This document shows, in pieces, positions 16,105 to 25,073 of a DNA stretch of 64,000 bases. Within the stretch, counting starts at the first letter, position 1. The number at the start of each line of letters is the position of its first letter. Below the pieces are notes generated by a model, which was not told where the DNA came from, did no database searches, and was given only the letters and a program-made list of their open reading frames with translations. Both the position numbers and the translations under genes were made by a program. The DNA comes from an uncultured Lachnospiraceae bacterium (lineage in GTDB: Bacteria > Bacillota > Clostridia > Lachnospirales > Lachnospiraceae), in the NCBI GenBank assembly GCA_947176065.1, contig CAMWPB010000007.1:21582-85581 (forward strand). Reading direction: 5' to 3'.

Positions 16105-17580
16105 TCACCTATACAAATCCATCCACGGCGCCGCAATCGGGAGCGTTCCAAACGCCTCCTTCCCCACCTCCTGCACAATCCCCTCCTTGCTCACGCGGAT
16201 CAGCCGGTCCGCCAAAGACATGGAATCCGCCAGGTTAATGGTCAGAATCACCACCGCCATCCCCTTATCCAGCAGCATTTCCATCATTTTCCAAATAAAT
16301 ACCCGGTGCGTCAGGTCAGCTCCCCTGAAGGGCTGTACGCAAACCACCACCTTCGGCTTTTGGAGCAGAACCCTCGTATACACAAGCTGGTATCTCTGCT
16401 TTTCTCCAAGCGCTTCCACCGGCATCAGGAAAACATCCTCCCCCAGACTTTCCGCATATTCCCTTCTGACGCTGTTCTTCATGCGGGCATTTTTCCATAT
16501 GCCCGGCACCCTGCGGGATAATCCCATGCACAGATTATCCAGATAACTCATCCCCTGAAACACCATCGATTTGGTAGGATCGGCGGAAATCAGCGCAAGG
16601 TCTTTGCAGGAAACAGGATGAATCGGCTTGCCCTCTATACATAATTTCCCCTCTTTGGGCTTCCTGTCACCGCAAAGCACGGACAGAATATCCCTGAGCA
16701 CCTGTTCGTCCAGATTCTGAACCACCAGGCACTCCCCCTCGTAAACCTCCATCGTAAAATCCGCAAGCACCTCCCCCGCAATGTGGGAAAGGGACAAAAC
16801 CACCCTTTTTTCACGCCTTGCCGCGTTGTGCCGTCCCATATGGCAGCGTATCATTTTATCAAACTCCATCGTGTAGCTCTGCACGATTTCACTCTTCATC
16901 TCCGCCCGCTGCGCCACCTTCTGAATCCGTCCGTTGGAAAAGAGCGCCACCCTGTCGCAGACCTCCATGATCTCCTCCAGATGCAGGCTGATATAAAGGA
17001 AAGAAAAGCCCTGCCCCGCATAATGCTGCATCATTTCGTAGAGTTTGACCAGCTCCTCCCCGTTAATTACCGTGCCGATCTCGTGCAGCACAATCAGACG
17101 GTATCCCGCCACCACTGCCCGCAGAAGCTCCACTGTCACACGCTCAAAGGCGGACAGCTTATCCACATAAGCATCCGCCGGGATCTGCACGCCGATATCC
17201 TTCATAAAAGGCGCAAGCTGCCTCTGCAAAAGTCTGTTTTTAACAATATTCTGGCGAAACCCCTGCCGGAGTACAAAAATATTGTCAGAAACCGTCATAT
17301 GCTCCACCAGCCTGCTATGGGCGTCGATCACACCGATCCTGTTTGCGGATCTGCGTGTACTCTTCCAGGAGTTGACACGCTCGCCACAATAATATACATG
17401 CCCGTCATAGAGAGGCATATTGGTCTGCATAAGCTGCAAAAGGGCCTGTAAGCCGTGTGCGCTGATAGGGATCATCCCCATAATCTCGCCTCTGTAAATC
17501 TGCAGGTTGAAATCCTCCAGCTGCTTGCTCCCCTTATCCAAATAGGTCACCCGCTCCATGCGGAATACTTCCTGTCTCAT
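16105..17580 (-). CDS. Degenerate tandem ABC-ATPase (RbsA/MglA-like) lacking catalytic motifs
   Basis: 491 residues from ATG 17580 (AGGGG upstream). Its length and two-domain layout match sugar-importer ATPases of the RbsA type (compare the intact one at 23276-24805), but nucleotide-binding motifs are gone in both halves: the first Walker A position reads GMIPISAHGLQAL, the signature LSAFERVTVELLRAV, Walker B LIVLHEIGTV, and the H-loop YISLHLEE. In the second half the signature is replaced by EALGEKQRYQL and DEPTRG by VQPFRG. The fold-defining hydrophobic pattern is preserved and the frame is intact, so it is probably a working protein without ATPase activity. It follows the histidine kinase by 20 nt, suggesting a regulatory or adaptor role. 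Confidence 0.85.
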   Translation of the reverse strand: MRQEVFRMERVTYLDKGSKQLEDFNLQIYRGEIMGMIPISAHGLQALLQLMQTNMPLYDGHVYYCGERVNSWKSTRRSANRIGVIDAHSRLVEHMTVSDNIFVLRQGFRQNIVKNRLLQRQLAPFMKDIGVQIPADAYVDKLSAFERVTVELLRAVVAGYRLIVLHEIGTVINGEELVKLYEMMQHYAGQGFSFLYISLHLEEIMEVCDRVALFSNGRIQKVAQRAEMKSEIVQSYTMEFDKMIRCHMGRHNAARREKRVVLSLSHIAGEVLADFTMEVYEGECLVVQNLDEQVLRDILSVLCGDRKPKEGKLCIEGKPIHPVSCKDLALISADPTKSMVFQGMSYLDNLCMGLSRRVPGIWKNARMKNSVRREYAESLGEDVFLMPVEALGEKQRYQLVYTRVLLQKPKVVVCVQPFRGADLTHRVFIWKMMEMLLDKGMAVVILTINLADSMSLADRLIRVSKEGIVQEVGKEAFGTLPIAAPWMDLYR

Positions 17581-17600
17581 GCCCAATCCCCTGACCGTTC

Positions 17601-18614
17601 TCAATCCCGTTGGAACGGAATCGTTACCTCCACATCTGTTCCCTTCTGCGGCACGGAATACACATGCAGCCCGTACTCTTCCCCAAAAATCAGATGGATT
17701 CTGCTGTTTACATTTGCAAGCGCGATGCCTCCCTTGCGCTCCTCCCCATGTATCAGCTCGCTGCCGTCACGTCCCAGCCTGCGGTTCAGCTTCGCCAGCG
17801 TTTCCTCGTCCATGCCTACCCCATCGTCGGAAATCCTGATCAGAAGCCTGTCCTGTGTCCGCTCAAACTGAATCCTGAGATTGCCGGTCTCTACTTTAAG
17901 CTCCGTCCCGTGAATAATGCTGTTCTCCAGAATCGGCTGTAAGGTCAGCTTGGGGATCTCACAGCTCATGATATCCTCCCAGTCTTCCGCATCATAATCA
18001 ATATGAAGCTGCAGCCGGTCTCCGAAACGGTATTTCTGGATCAGAAAATAAGTTTCGCAGTTATCCAGTTCATCCTGTACCGTCACCAGATTTTCTATGT
18101 TGGTAATCGTATAGCGGAAAAATTTGGCCAGCGCCTCCGTCATATCCGCCACTCCGGAAAGCCCCGCAATCAAGGCCTCTCCCCGAATGCTTTCCAATGT
18201 ATTATATAAAAAATGAGGATTGATCTGATTTTGCAGGGCCAAATACTGCGCCTGTCTTTTATTCAGGTCGATCATTTTAGGGGAGCGCAGAATCTTTTCA
18301 ATTTCATCCATTTGCAGCTTCATGGACGGGCTTTGAAAAACCTGCGCAAAATCCCGGCTCTCCGTCAGATAGCCTTCCAGAAAACGCTGCACCAGAAGCT
18401 CAGAGCGTCTGTAAGGCAAAACCACGCCAAACCAAACGGCCAGAAAATACAACACCGCAATCAGAACATGGATTCCCGCCCGGAACATCGTCTCTTCGCC
18501 GTGCAGACCGAGCAGTACATTCCTGACAGCCTCCTCCGCAAAATAAAAAAACATAACAACAGCAATCAGAAAAACCCTGTTCGATATATACTTTAACCGA
18601 TACTCTTCCCTCAT
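17601..18614 (-). CDS. YesM-type sensor histidine kinase
   Basis: 337 residues. Two N-terminal membrane segments (about 12-32 and 45-68) with little outside sequence between them, then a linker, the His_kinase domain with NPHFLYNTLE (phosphoacceptor His near residue 133), and an HATPase domain: N-box LQPILENSIIHG, G1 ISDDGVGMD, G2 GGIALANVNSRI. The short extracytoplasmic loop suggests it does not bind ligand by itself but may receive the signal from the sugar-binding protein or the degenerate ATPase. ATG 18614; its stop is 20 nt before the next gene, and it begins 12 nt after the response regulator gene. Confidence 0.92.
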   Translation of the reverse strand: MREEYRLKYISNRVFLIAVVMFFYFAEEAVRNVLLGLHGEETMFRAGIHVLIAVLYFLAVWFGVVLPYRRSELLVQRFLEGYLTESRDFAQVFQSPSMKLQMDEIEKILRSPKMIDLNKRQAQYLALQNQINPHFLYNTLESIRGEALIAGLSGVADMTEALAKFFRYTITNIENLVTVQDELDNCETYFLIQKYRFGDRLQLHIDYDAEDWEDIMSCEIPKLTLQPILENSIIHGTELKVETGNLRIQFERTQDRLLIRISDDGVGMDEETLAKLNRRLGRDGSELIHGEERKGGIALANVNSRIHLIFGEEYGLHVYSVPQKGTDVEVTIPFQRD

Positions 18615-18626
18615 CCGGCGTTTCTC

Positions 18627-20231
18627 CTATCCGTACATCTTCCGGTAAACCGTGGGTTTTACCCCGGTCATCTTCTCAAAGGTATGCGTAAAGTGCTTCA
18701 GGTCATTATAGCCCACCTGCTGACAGATTTTAGACACCGGGATATTTGTTTCCCGCAGCAGGATTTTCGCCTGCTCCATGCGGATGCCGATCAGGTATTT
18801 GGCGAATCCCTCTCCCTCCACTTTCTTAAAAAGCGCACTGAAATAGGCCGCGCTCAGGCCGACTGCGCCGCTCACTTCCTCCTGTGTAATCGGTTCGCTG
18901 AAATGATTCTGGATATACTGCTTGGCCATACGGATGGGACGCACCGTATCCGCTTCACGCTTCCGGCACATCTCCTCCACATACTCCGTCTGCAGCGCGG
19001 TAAGCCGCGCAAACAGTTCGTCCATACTGCCGCACACAGAGCTGCGCTCCTCAAATTCCTTAAACGCCTCCGCCCTGTTTTTGACATCCACCTGACTCAG
19101 GAAAAGACGGGCCGCAGAGTAAACCAGCTCCCTGACCTCAAAGCCCCTGACGTCCCGCACATCCAGTATGGTCTGTCTCATCTGTGCTGCCGCCTCTTCC
19201 GCCTCCTCCGCGCTCATCACCTCAATGGCATGAACGATCTGCCTTACATATTTCTCCAAAATATTCTGCTCATGAATCGCGGACGCAGCCGGTACCCGCT
19301 CCAAAAGCTTTCCCGTTCCTTTCAGCAATCGGTCCTCTATAATAAGAGCCGCCTGCCCAACAGACTCTGTCAACCCGCCCGCATCCTTCGCAGCGTTCCC
19401 CAGAGCCGCCGTAAACATGACAGGCCCGAAAATTCCTTTCTCACTCTCCAACTGATTCAGGCAGTCGCGGAATATACGCCGTATCTCCTCCGTCTTTTCA
19501 TTATCATAATTTAAAAACCCGATACAGCCCGTTCCTTTTACCCCCGCCACAAGCTCCCTGCACCGGGGTCGGAAACTGTTCTCCAAAAGACTCTGTACTT
19601 TATCAAGTATCAGGTCGATCCCCGCCCTGCTGATCTCCCCGTCACAGTCAACCTTAATCAGAAAACCCTGAAAAACACCCTCCTCCACATGAAGATAATA
19701 TTGCTCCCGCAGTTCTTCTAAAGAGGGCTTCCAATTGGCTTCCTCCGTCAGGCGGTTTAACAGATTCATCCGAAAAAGGCGGATATCCGCCTCGCTTTTC
19801 TGCTGTATCCACTGCCGGTCCTCCGCCAGTCTTCTCCTGTCGCGTATCCGCTCTCCCAGCTTTTTTAGCGTGCCGGTCAGCTCTTCTTTATTAATCGGCT
19901 TTAACAGATAGTCGCCCACGCCGAATTTAATCGCAGTCTGCGCATAGGCAAAATGCGCGTATCCGCTTATAATGATAATCTCCAGATTTTCTTCGCTTTC
20001 CTTAACCTTCTCAATCAGCTCCAGACCGCTATAGCCCGGCATTCTGATATCCGTGATCAGAATATCGGGACACAGGCTTTCTACCAGCTCACAGGCCTCC
20101 AGTCCGTTGTGGGCAACCCCCACAACCTCCATTTGGAGCGCGTCACAGTCTATCAGCGCCTCAATCAACTGACAGATGCGCTCCTCATCGTCCGCGATCA
20201 TAACCTTTAACGTTTCCCCATACTCTTTCAA
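18627..20231 (-). CDS. YesN/AraC-type response regulator
   Basis: About 534 residues. N-terminal receiver domain with the acidic pair (MIADDEE), phosphoacceptor Asp in DILITDIRMPGYSG and Lys in YLLKPINKEE; a long middle region (about 130-425) of unknown fold; and a C-terminal AraC double helix-turn-helix (residues 430-534: YIQNHFSEPITQEEVSGAVG, ending TGVKPTVYRKMYG). Start uncertain: TTG 20231 (GGGGG upstream) or ATG 20201, which would still keep the receiver domain. It is the partner of the kinase downstream and likely activates the adjacent sugar transporter genes. Confidence 0.9.
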   Translation of the reverse strand: MKEYGETLKVMIADDEERICQLIEALIDCDALQMEVVGVAHNGLEACELVESLCPDILITDIRMPGYSGLELIEKVKESEENLEIIIISGYAHFAYAQTAIKFGVGDYLLKPINKEELTGTLKKLGERIRDRRRLAEDRQWIQQKSEADIRLFRMNLLNRLTEEANWKPSLEELREQYYLHVEEGVFQGFLIKVDCDGEISRAGIDLILDKVQSLLENSFRPRCRELVAGVKGTGCIGFLNYDNEKTEEIRRIFRDCLNQLESEKGIFGPVMFTAALGNAAKDAGGLTESVGQAALIIEDRLLKGTGKLLERVPAASAIHEQNILEKYVRQIVHAIEVMSAEEAEEAAAQMRQTILDVRDVRGFEVRELVYSAARLFLSQVDVKNRAEAFKEFEERSSVCGSMDELFARLTALQTEYVEEMCRKREADTVRPIRMAKQYIQNHFSEPITQEEVSGAVGLSAAYFSALFKKVEGEGFAKYLIGIRMEQAKILLRETNIPVSKICQQVGYNDLKHFTHTFEKMTGVKPTVYRKMYG

Positions 20232-20273
20232 TCCATAACCCCCGTCTATAAACCCGAATTCTTTATACTGCCA

Positions 20274-20304
20274 AGAAAACCGCCGGAAACTCCGACGGTT
20301 TTCT
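20274..20304 (-). terminator. Hairpin between transporter genes and two-component genes
   Basis: A 14-bp stem with one mismatch (20274-20287 with 20291-20304, loop AAC) followed on the minus strand by TGG after a TTTTCT arm. The weak U-tract suggests partial termination or mRNA-end protection, separating high expression of the binding protein from the regulatory genes. Confidence 0.55.
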
Positions 20305-20365
20305 CTGTTATTAAATTATAGCACATTCATTCAGACTCGCAAACCTGTGCCCTTCTTCTGCCCTT

Positions 20366-22219
20366 CTATTTGGTCAGCACAGACACGCCGGTATCCTGTA
20401 CCGCGCCGCCGAGGCTTTCACCTTCCAGCGCCTTCACACATGCCTCCACGCCCATAGAACCCATCTGATCCGGATTCTGTGCCATGGTGCAGAGCAGATG
20501 GCCGTCGTCGATCAGATTCATGATCGCATCGGATTTATCAAAGCCTACGCCGACGATATCTGCGTTGCCGCCCGCCTTGATGGCGTTGCCCGCGCCTGTG
20601 GTGGAACCCTCGTTACAGCCAAAGATCCCGACCACGCCCTGCGTGATGTAGTTCTCCGCAATGCTCTGGGATTTCGCCGCGTCGCCCTCTCCGTACTGTG
20701 TCTCTAAGAGATTAAAGCCGGTTCCTTCAAATGCGGAACGGAAGCCCTCCTCGCGCATTACGCAGGAATCTGTCGCCGCGTTTACGTTAATGATACCGAT
20801 ATCGCCGGAGGTCGTGCCTGCCGCCTCAAGGGCCTTGATCATCTCCTCGCCTGCCGTCTTGCCAGCCGCTTTGTTATCCGTAGAGAAGGTTGCCTCTGCG
20901 TCCACATTTGCGGGAGAATCCACATACACGATCTTCACGCCTGCTGCCGCCGCCTCGTTCAGTGCGGAGGAAATCGCGTCGGGGCCGTTGGCCGCCACCA
21001 TGATCGCATTGTAGCCGCCTGCCACCGCATTGTTCACACACTCGATCTGCTGTGCGTCGTCCTTTGTATTGGGAGCCATAAAGGTCACGCTCACACCAAG
21101 CTCCTCCGCCTTCGCCTGCGCGCCCTCGTTTAAGGTCACCCAGTGCTGGTCAATGGAGTCCATGGTAATCAATGCGATCTTCCATTCCTGACTTGCCGTC
21201 GTGCTGCTGTTTAAGGCTGCATCCGCAGCGCCTTCTCCAAGGCCTGCCGCATTGATCACGGATACCCCTGTATCTGTCACCTTGCCGCCAAGGCTCTCGC
21301 CGTTTACTGCCGCAACTGCCGCTTTCACGCCTTCATAACCCATCACATCGGGATTCTGTGCCATGGTGCAGAGCAGATAGCCGTCCTTAATCAGGTTCTG
21401 TATCGCATCAGACTTGTCAAAACCCACACCGATTATACCGGCATTGCCTGCCGCTTTGATGGCATTGCCCGCGCCTGTGGTGGAACCCTCGTTGCAGCCA
21501 AAGATGCCGACTACGCCCTGGGTAATATAGTTCTCTGCAATGCTCTGGGATTTCGCCGCGTCGCCCTCTCCGTACTGTGTCTCCAGAATGTTAAAGCCGC
21601 TGCCCTCAAATGCCGCCCGGAAACCTTCTTCACGCATTACGCAGGAATCTGTCGCCGCGTTTACGTTGATGATACCGATATCGCCGGAAGTGGTTCCCGC
21701 CGCCTCAAGCGCCTTTATCATCTCCTCGCCTGCGGTAGTGCCCGCCGCCTTATTATCGGTGGAGAAAGTCGCCTCGGCATCCACGTTTGCCGGTGAGTCC
21801 ACATATACGATCTTTACGCCTGCAGCGGACGCTTCCTTCAGCGCGGAAGAAATTGCGTCGGGGCCGTTCGCCGCCACCATAATCGCCTGATAGCCGCCTG
21901 CCACCGCATTGTTCACACACTCGATCTGCTGTGCGTCATCCTTTGTATTGGGAGCCATAAAATCTACCGTCACGCCAAGCTCTGCCGCCGCTTCCTGCGC
22001 GCCTTCATTTAAGGTTACCCAATGCTGGTCAATAGAGTCCATGGTAATCAGCGCAACCTTTACGCCGCCGCCGGATGCTGCAGGCGCCTGTGCATCCGTC
22101 CCCGCCGTATCCGTTCCCGTCGCTTCTGCGCCTGTCTCTGCCGCACCACCGCCGCACCCGGTTAAGGATGCCGCCGCTAATGTCATGCAGCACAGCATAG
22201 CCAATAATTTCTTTTTCAT
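20366..22219 (-). CDS. Sugar-binding lipoprotein with two tandem periplasmic-binding domains
   Basis: 617 residues. Signal peptide with lipobox LTGC (Cys22), a short Gly/Ala/Thr linker, then two copies of a PBP1/Peripla_BP_4 domain: about residues 53-330 and 346-617. Both begin with ALITMDSIDQHWVTLNEGAQ and continue nearly identically; the repeat period is 293 codons (879 bp) with high DNA identity. Differences (for example AAAELGVTVD against KAEELGVSVT) show the copies have begun to diverge, and only the first has a signal peptide. The usual family member has one domain of about 300 residues. It delivers a sugar, type unknown, to the permease and ATPase encoded upstream. RBS AAGGAGG before ATG 22219. 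Confidence 0.93.
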   Translation of the reverse strand: MKKKLLAMLCCMTLAAASLTGCGGGAAETGAEATGTDTAGTDAQAPAASGGGVKVALITMDSIDQHWVTLNEGAQEAAAELGVTVDFMAPNTKDDAQQIECVNNAVAGGYQAIMVAANGPDAISSALKEASAAGVKIVYVDSPANVDAEATFSTDNKAAGTTAGEEMIKALEAAGTTSGDIGIINVNAATDSCVMREEGFRAAFEGSGFNILETQYGEGDAAKSQSIAENYITQGVVGIFGCNEGSTTGAGNAIKAAGNAGIIGVGFDKSDAIQNLIKDGYLLCTMAQNPDVMGYEGVKAAVAAVNGESLGGKVTDTGVSVINAAGLGEGAADAALNSSTTASQEWKIALITMDSIDQHWVTLNEGAQAKAEELGVSVTFMAPNTKDDAQQIECVNNAVAGGYNAIMVAANGPDAISSALNEAAAAGVKIVYVDSPANVDAEATFSTDNKAAGKTAGEEMIKALEAAGTTSGDIGIINVNAATDSCVMREEGFRSAFEGTGFNLLETQYGEGDAAKSQSIAENYITQGVVGIFGCNEGSTTGAGNAIKAGGNADIVGVGFDKSDAIMNLIDDGHLLCTMAQNPDQMGSMGVEACVKALEGESLGGAVQDTGVSVLTK

Positions 22220-22263
22220 ACTTTTTCCTCCTTTTTGATCTATCGCTATCCGCTTATGCGGTG

Positions 22264-23274
22264 TTAGCCTTTTTTCTTTTTGGAAAACTGCCCGCTTCTG
22301 AGCACCACGTCCAGAAGTACGGCAACTACTACGATGATACCGATGACGAGACGCTGGATGCCTACCTGTGCGCCGATCATGTTAAGACCGTTCTCCAGAG
22401 TCTGCCATACCGCAGAGCCCGCCAGCGTACCGAGCAGGATACCCGTGCCGCCCAGAGGGGATACGCCGCCGATTACGCCTGCGGCCACACCGTACATCTC
22501 GTACATGTTTCCTGCCTCCATATTACCCATGCCGGCCTGCGCGCACAGAATCAGTCCTACCACCCAGGAGCACACCGCGCTGACCAGATATGTCTTCGTC
22601 GTGGTAGCCACCACGTTAACGCCGGAGAGTTTCGCCGCGTCGACATTGGAACCGATGGCGTATATATGTCTTCCCGTCCTTGTCTTAGAAAGCAGGAAGA
22701 AGAAAACAGCAAACATGATAATCGCAATCCAGAAGGTATTGTATATGCCTGCGGTAGTTCCGTAGTAGAAGAAGTTCTGGAACGCATCGCCCGTCTCCTT
22801 ACCTACGCCGGTAGCGATGGCATCCGTATTGCGGTTGTTGTTCACCATGTAAGCGATACCGCGCCCCACAAACATCGTGCCAAGAGTGGCTATGAAGGGC
22901 GGCAGCTTAAACTTCCCTACCAGAATACCGTTAATCACACCGATTACCAGACAGCATAGCAGCGCCACCAGAACCGCCACAAAAGGGTTGGTGCCCAGCG
23001 TCATGAGCGTCGCCGAGATCATGGCGCTCATCGCCACCATGGAGCCGATGGAAAGGTCAATGTTTCCCGTAATCAGCACATAGCTCTGCGCAATGCCGAT
23101 GAGCAGATATTTTGACATGGAGCGCAGCAGGTTCAGAATATTGTTGCTGGAAAAGACGGCCGGGTTAATCAGTCCAAACGCTATGTAAATTATAATCAGT
23201 CCGACGAAAGCGGTGAGCGCCGCTCCCATACCCTTGACCGCCAGAAGCTTTTTGATAGGACTCTTGTTATTCAT
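22264..23274 (-). CDS. Sugar ABC transporter permease (RbsC-like)
   Basis: 336 residues from ATG 23274 (MNNKSPIKKLL), set by AAGGAGG; the frame is open further upstream but overlaps the ATPase gene. Eight to ten hydrophobic segments and the BPD_transp_2 signatures: YVLITGNIDLSIGSMVAM, GNLLVGKF-like loop (NGILVGKFKLPPFIATLGTM), and AAGVIGGVSPLGGTGILLGTL. It forms the membrane channel for the importer. One nucleotide separates it from the ATPase stop; the binding-protein gene follows after 44 nt, containing a small CCGC-TTAT-GCGG hairpin. Confidence 0.95.
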   Translation of the reverse strand: MNNKSPIKKLLAVKGMGAALTAFVGLIIIYIAFGLINPAVFSSNNILNLLRSMSKYLLIGIAQSYVLITGNIDLSIGSMVAMSAMISATLMTLGTNPFVAVLVALLCCLVIGVINGILVGKFKLPPFIATLGTMFVGRGIAYMVNNNRNTDAIATGVGKETGDAFQNFFYYGTTAGIYNTFWIAIIMFAVFFFLLSKTRTGRHIYAIGSNVDAAKLSGVNVVATTTKTYLVSAVCSWVVGLILCAQAGMGNMEAGNMYEMYGVAAGVIGGVSPLGGTGILLGTLAGSAVWQTLENGLNMIGAQVGIQRLVIGIIVVVAVLLDVVLRSGQFSKKKKG

Positions 23275-23275
23275 C

Positions 23276-24805
23276 TTATACTTCCTCCTTGCCGCTTTGG
23301 CTGTTAATTTTCTTATCCTCAAAGGTGGTTGCCAGCGTCAGGATCTCATTCTGCGTCGTTTCCCTTGCCATAACCTCCCCCGTAATCCTGCCGTCGCACA
23401 TGACAATGATCCGGTCCGCAATTCCCATAACCTCCGGCATCTCCGAAGAGACAAACATCACTGCAATTCCCTGTTTCTTCAGCTCATTCATCAGGTTATA
23501 GATTTCCACCTTGGCACCTACGTCGATGCCCCGCGTCGGCTCATCGAAAATAACTACCTTGGAATCTCTCGCCAGCCACTTTCCGACCACCACCTTCTGC
23601 TGGTTTCCGCCGGAGAGATTGCCGGAATCCACATCCACGTTCGGCGCTTTAATCTTCAGGTCGATCACGGCTTTCTCACACAGCGCCTCCTCCTTTTTGC
23701 TCTCCACCACGCCCAGCCTGTTACAGACGATATCCAGATTTGGCAGCGTCAGATTATGCCGGATACTGAGCTTGGTGCACAGGCCGTCTTTTTTCCGGTC
23801 CTCCGGCGCAAGCACGACGCCGTTTCTGATGGCGTCCATCGGACACTTTATGTCTATTTTCTTATCATCCACATAGATCTCGCCGCTCTCTTTCGGGTCT
23901 ACCCCGAAAATGGCCCGGGTTGTCTCCGTCCGCCCTGCGCCCATCAGCCCTGCAAAGCCCACGATCTCGCCCTCATAAACCGAGAAGTTAATATCCCGTA
24001 CCATCTTTCCGGCGTTCAGGTTCCTCACCTCAAATATTTTCTTTCCTTTCCTGCACTCTATACGCGGGAATTTCTCCTTAATCTCCCGGCCGACCATATA
24101 ACTGATGATCTGCTCCATGGAAACATCTCCAAAATACATGCTGGTAATATACTGACCGTCCCGCATGATGGTCACCCTGTCCACGATATGCTGCAGCTCC
24201 TCCAGACGGTGCGATATGTATACAATGCCTTTTCCTTCGGATTTCAATTTTTTAATGATCCGGAAAAGGTCTTCGATCTCCCTGGCTGTCAGCGAAGACG
24301 TTGGTTCATCCATAATCAGAATCTTCGCATTGATCGAGAGCGCTTTTGCAATCTCCACCATCTGCTGCTTCGATACCGGCAGTTCTCCCACGGTTTCTTT
24401 CGGATCAATATCAATTTTCAGGTCATCCAGAATCCGTTTCGCCTCCTGCTCCATCTTCGCGTTATTCAGGGCAAAGCGGCCCCTGATCTCGCGCCCCAGA
24501 AACATATTTTCAGCCACCGAGAGATGGCGGCACATATTCAGCTCCTGATGGATGATCGCCACGCCAACCTCCTGCGCCTGCTTCGGCGTCAGATCCCCGT
24601 ATTCCTTCCCGAAAATTTTCAGGGAACCTTCGTCTCTCGTATAAACGCCGCTCAAAACCTTCATAAGCGTGGACTTACCCGCCCCGTTTTCTCCCAGAAG
24701 CGCCATAACTTCCCCTGAGCGTAATTCAAAATTAACATGATCTAACGCTTTTACGCCTGGAAATGTTTTACATATGTTTTCCATGGAGACAATTACTTCA
24801 TTCAT
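23276..24805 (-). CDS. Sugar ABC transporter ATP-binding protein (RbsA/MglA-like)
   Basis: 509 residues with two ABC domains. First domain intact: Walker A GENGAGKST near residue 38, signature LPVSKQQMVEI, Walker B ILIMDEPTSSL, H-loop ISHRLEE. Second domain has the family's usual altered Walker A (GLMGAGRTE) with signature LSGGNQQKVVVGKWL and VVIFDEPTRGIDVGAK. It powers monosaccharide import. First gene of the importer operon; ATG 24805 follows AGGGGG. A -10-like TATACT lies at about 24837, but I could not find a convincing -35. Serves as the intact reference for the catalytically dead homologue at 16105-17580. Confidence 0.96.
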   Translation of the reverse strand: MNEVIVSMENICKTFPGVKALDHVNFELRSGEVMALLGENGAGKSTLMKVLSGVYTRDEGSLKIFGKEYGDLTPKQAQEVGVAIIHQELNMCRHLSVAENMFLGREIRGRFALNNAKMEQEAKRILDDLKIDIDPKETVGELPVSKQQMVEIAKALSINAKILIMDEPTSSLTAREIEDLFRIIKKLKSEGKGIVYISHRLEELQHIVDRVTIMRDGQYITSMYFGDVSMEQIISYMVGREIKEKFPRIECRKGKKIFEVRNLNAGKMVRDINFSVYEGEIVGFAGLMGAGRTETTRAIFGVDPKESGEIYVDDKKIDIKCPMDAIRNGVVLAPEDRKKDGLCTKLSIRHNLTLPNLDIVCNRLGVVESKKEEALCEKAVIDLKIKAPNVDVDSGNLSGGNQQKVVVGKWLARDSKVVIFDEPTRGIDVGAKVEIYNLMNELKKQGIAVMFVSSEMPEVMGIADRIIVMCDGRITGEVMARETTQNEILTLATTFEDKKINSQSGKEEV

Positions 24806-25073
24806 GCTCTAACCCCCTGTTCCCTTCTATGCTTTCAGTATAGCAGAATCCTGTCTTTGCAAAAGGGTGGGGAATTTTCGTTTTATGGGGGTATTTTTAT
24901 GTAATTTTTATGATTTTGGAAAAAAAGAAGAAAGCAATTTCGAAATATTGCACAGAGAACCGTTAGTCATAGCAAAGATAGGAGGCACGTTGCACAAAAC
25001 CGTGTGCGGACACGGTACGCCTCATCCGTTTATGCGCGCATTGCGTCAGTCCGCACCGCACAGGAGCGCCGGT
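24806..25073. other. Intergenic stretch between sugar importer and ArsP_2-like permease
   Basis: Contains A/T-rich sequence upstream of the importer operon and a perfect 7-bp hairpin ACCGTGT-GCGG-ACACGGT (24999-25016, sharing its internal bases). The plus strand carries GGAGGCACG before a TTG-initiated 33-codon frame, which I do not regard as coding. Nothing else recognised. Confidence 0.4.

Noticed and set aside
20366..22219. Assembly artefact as explanation for the double binding protein
   Set aside because: The two halves differ at many positions and the frame is continuous through a distinct linker, so a simple duplicated-read artefact is unlikely, although not excluded.
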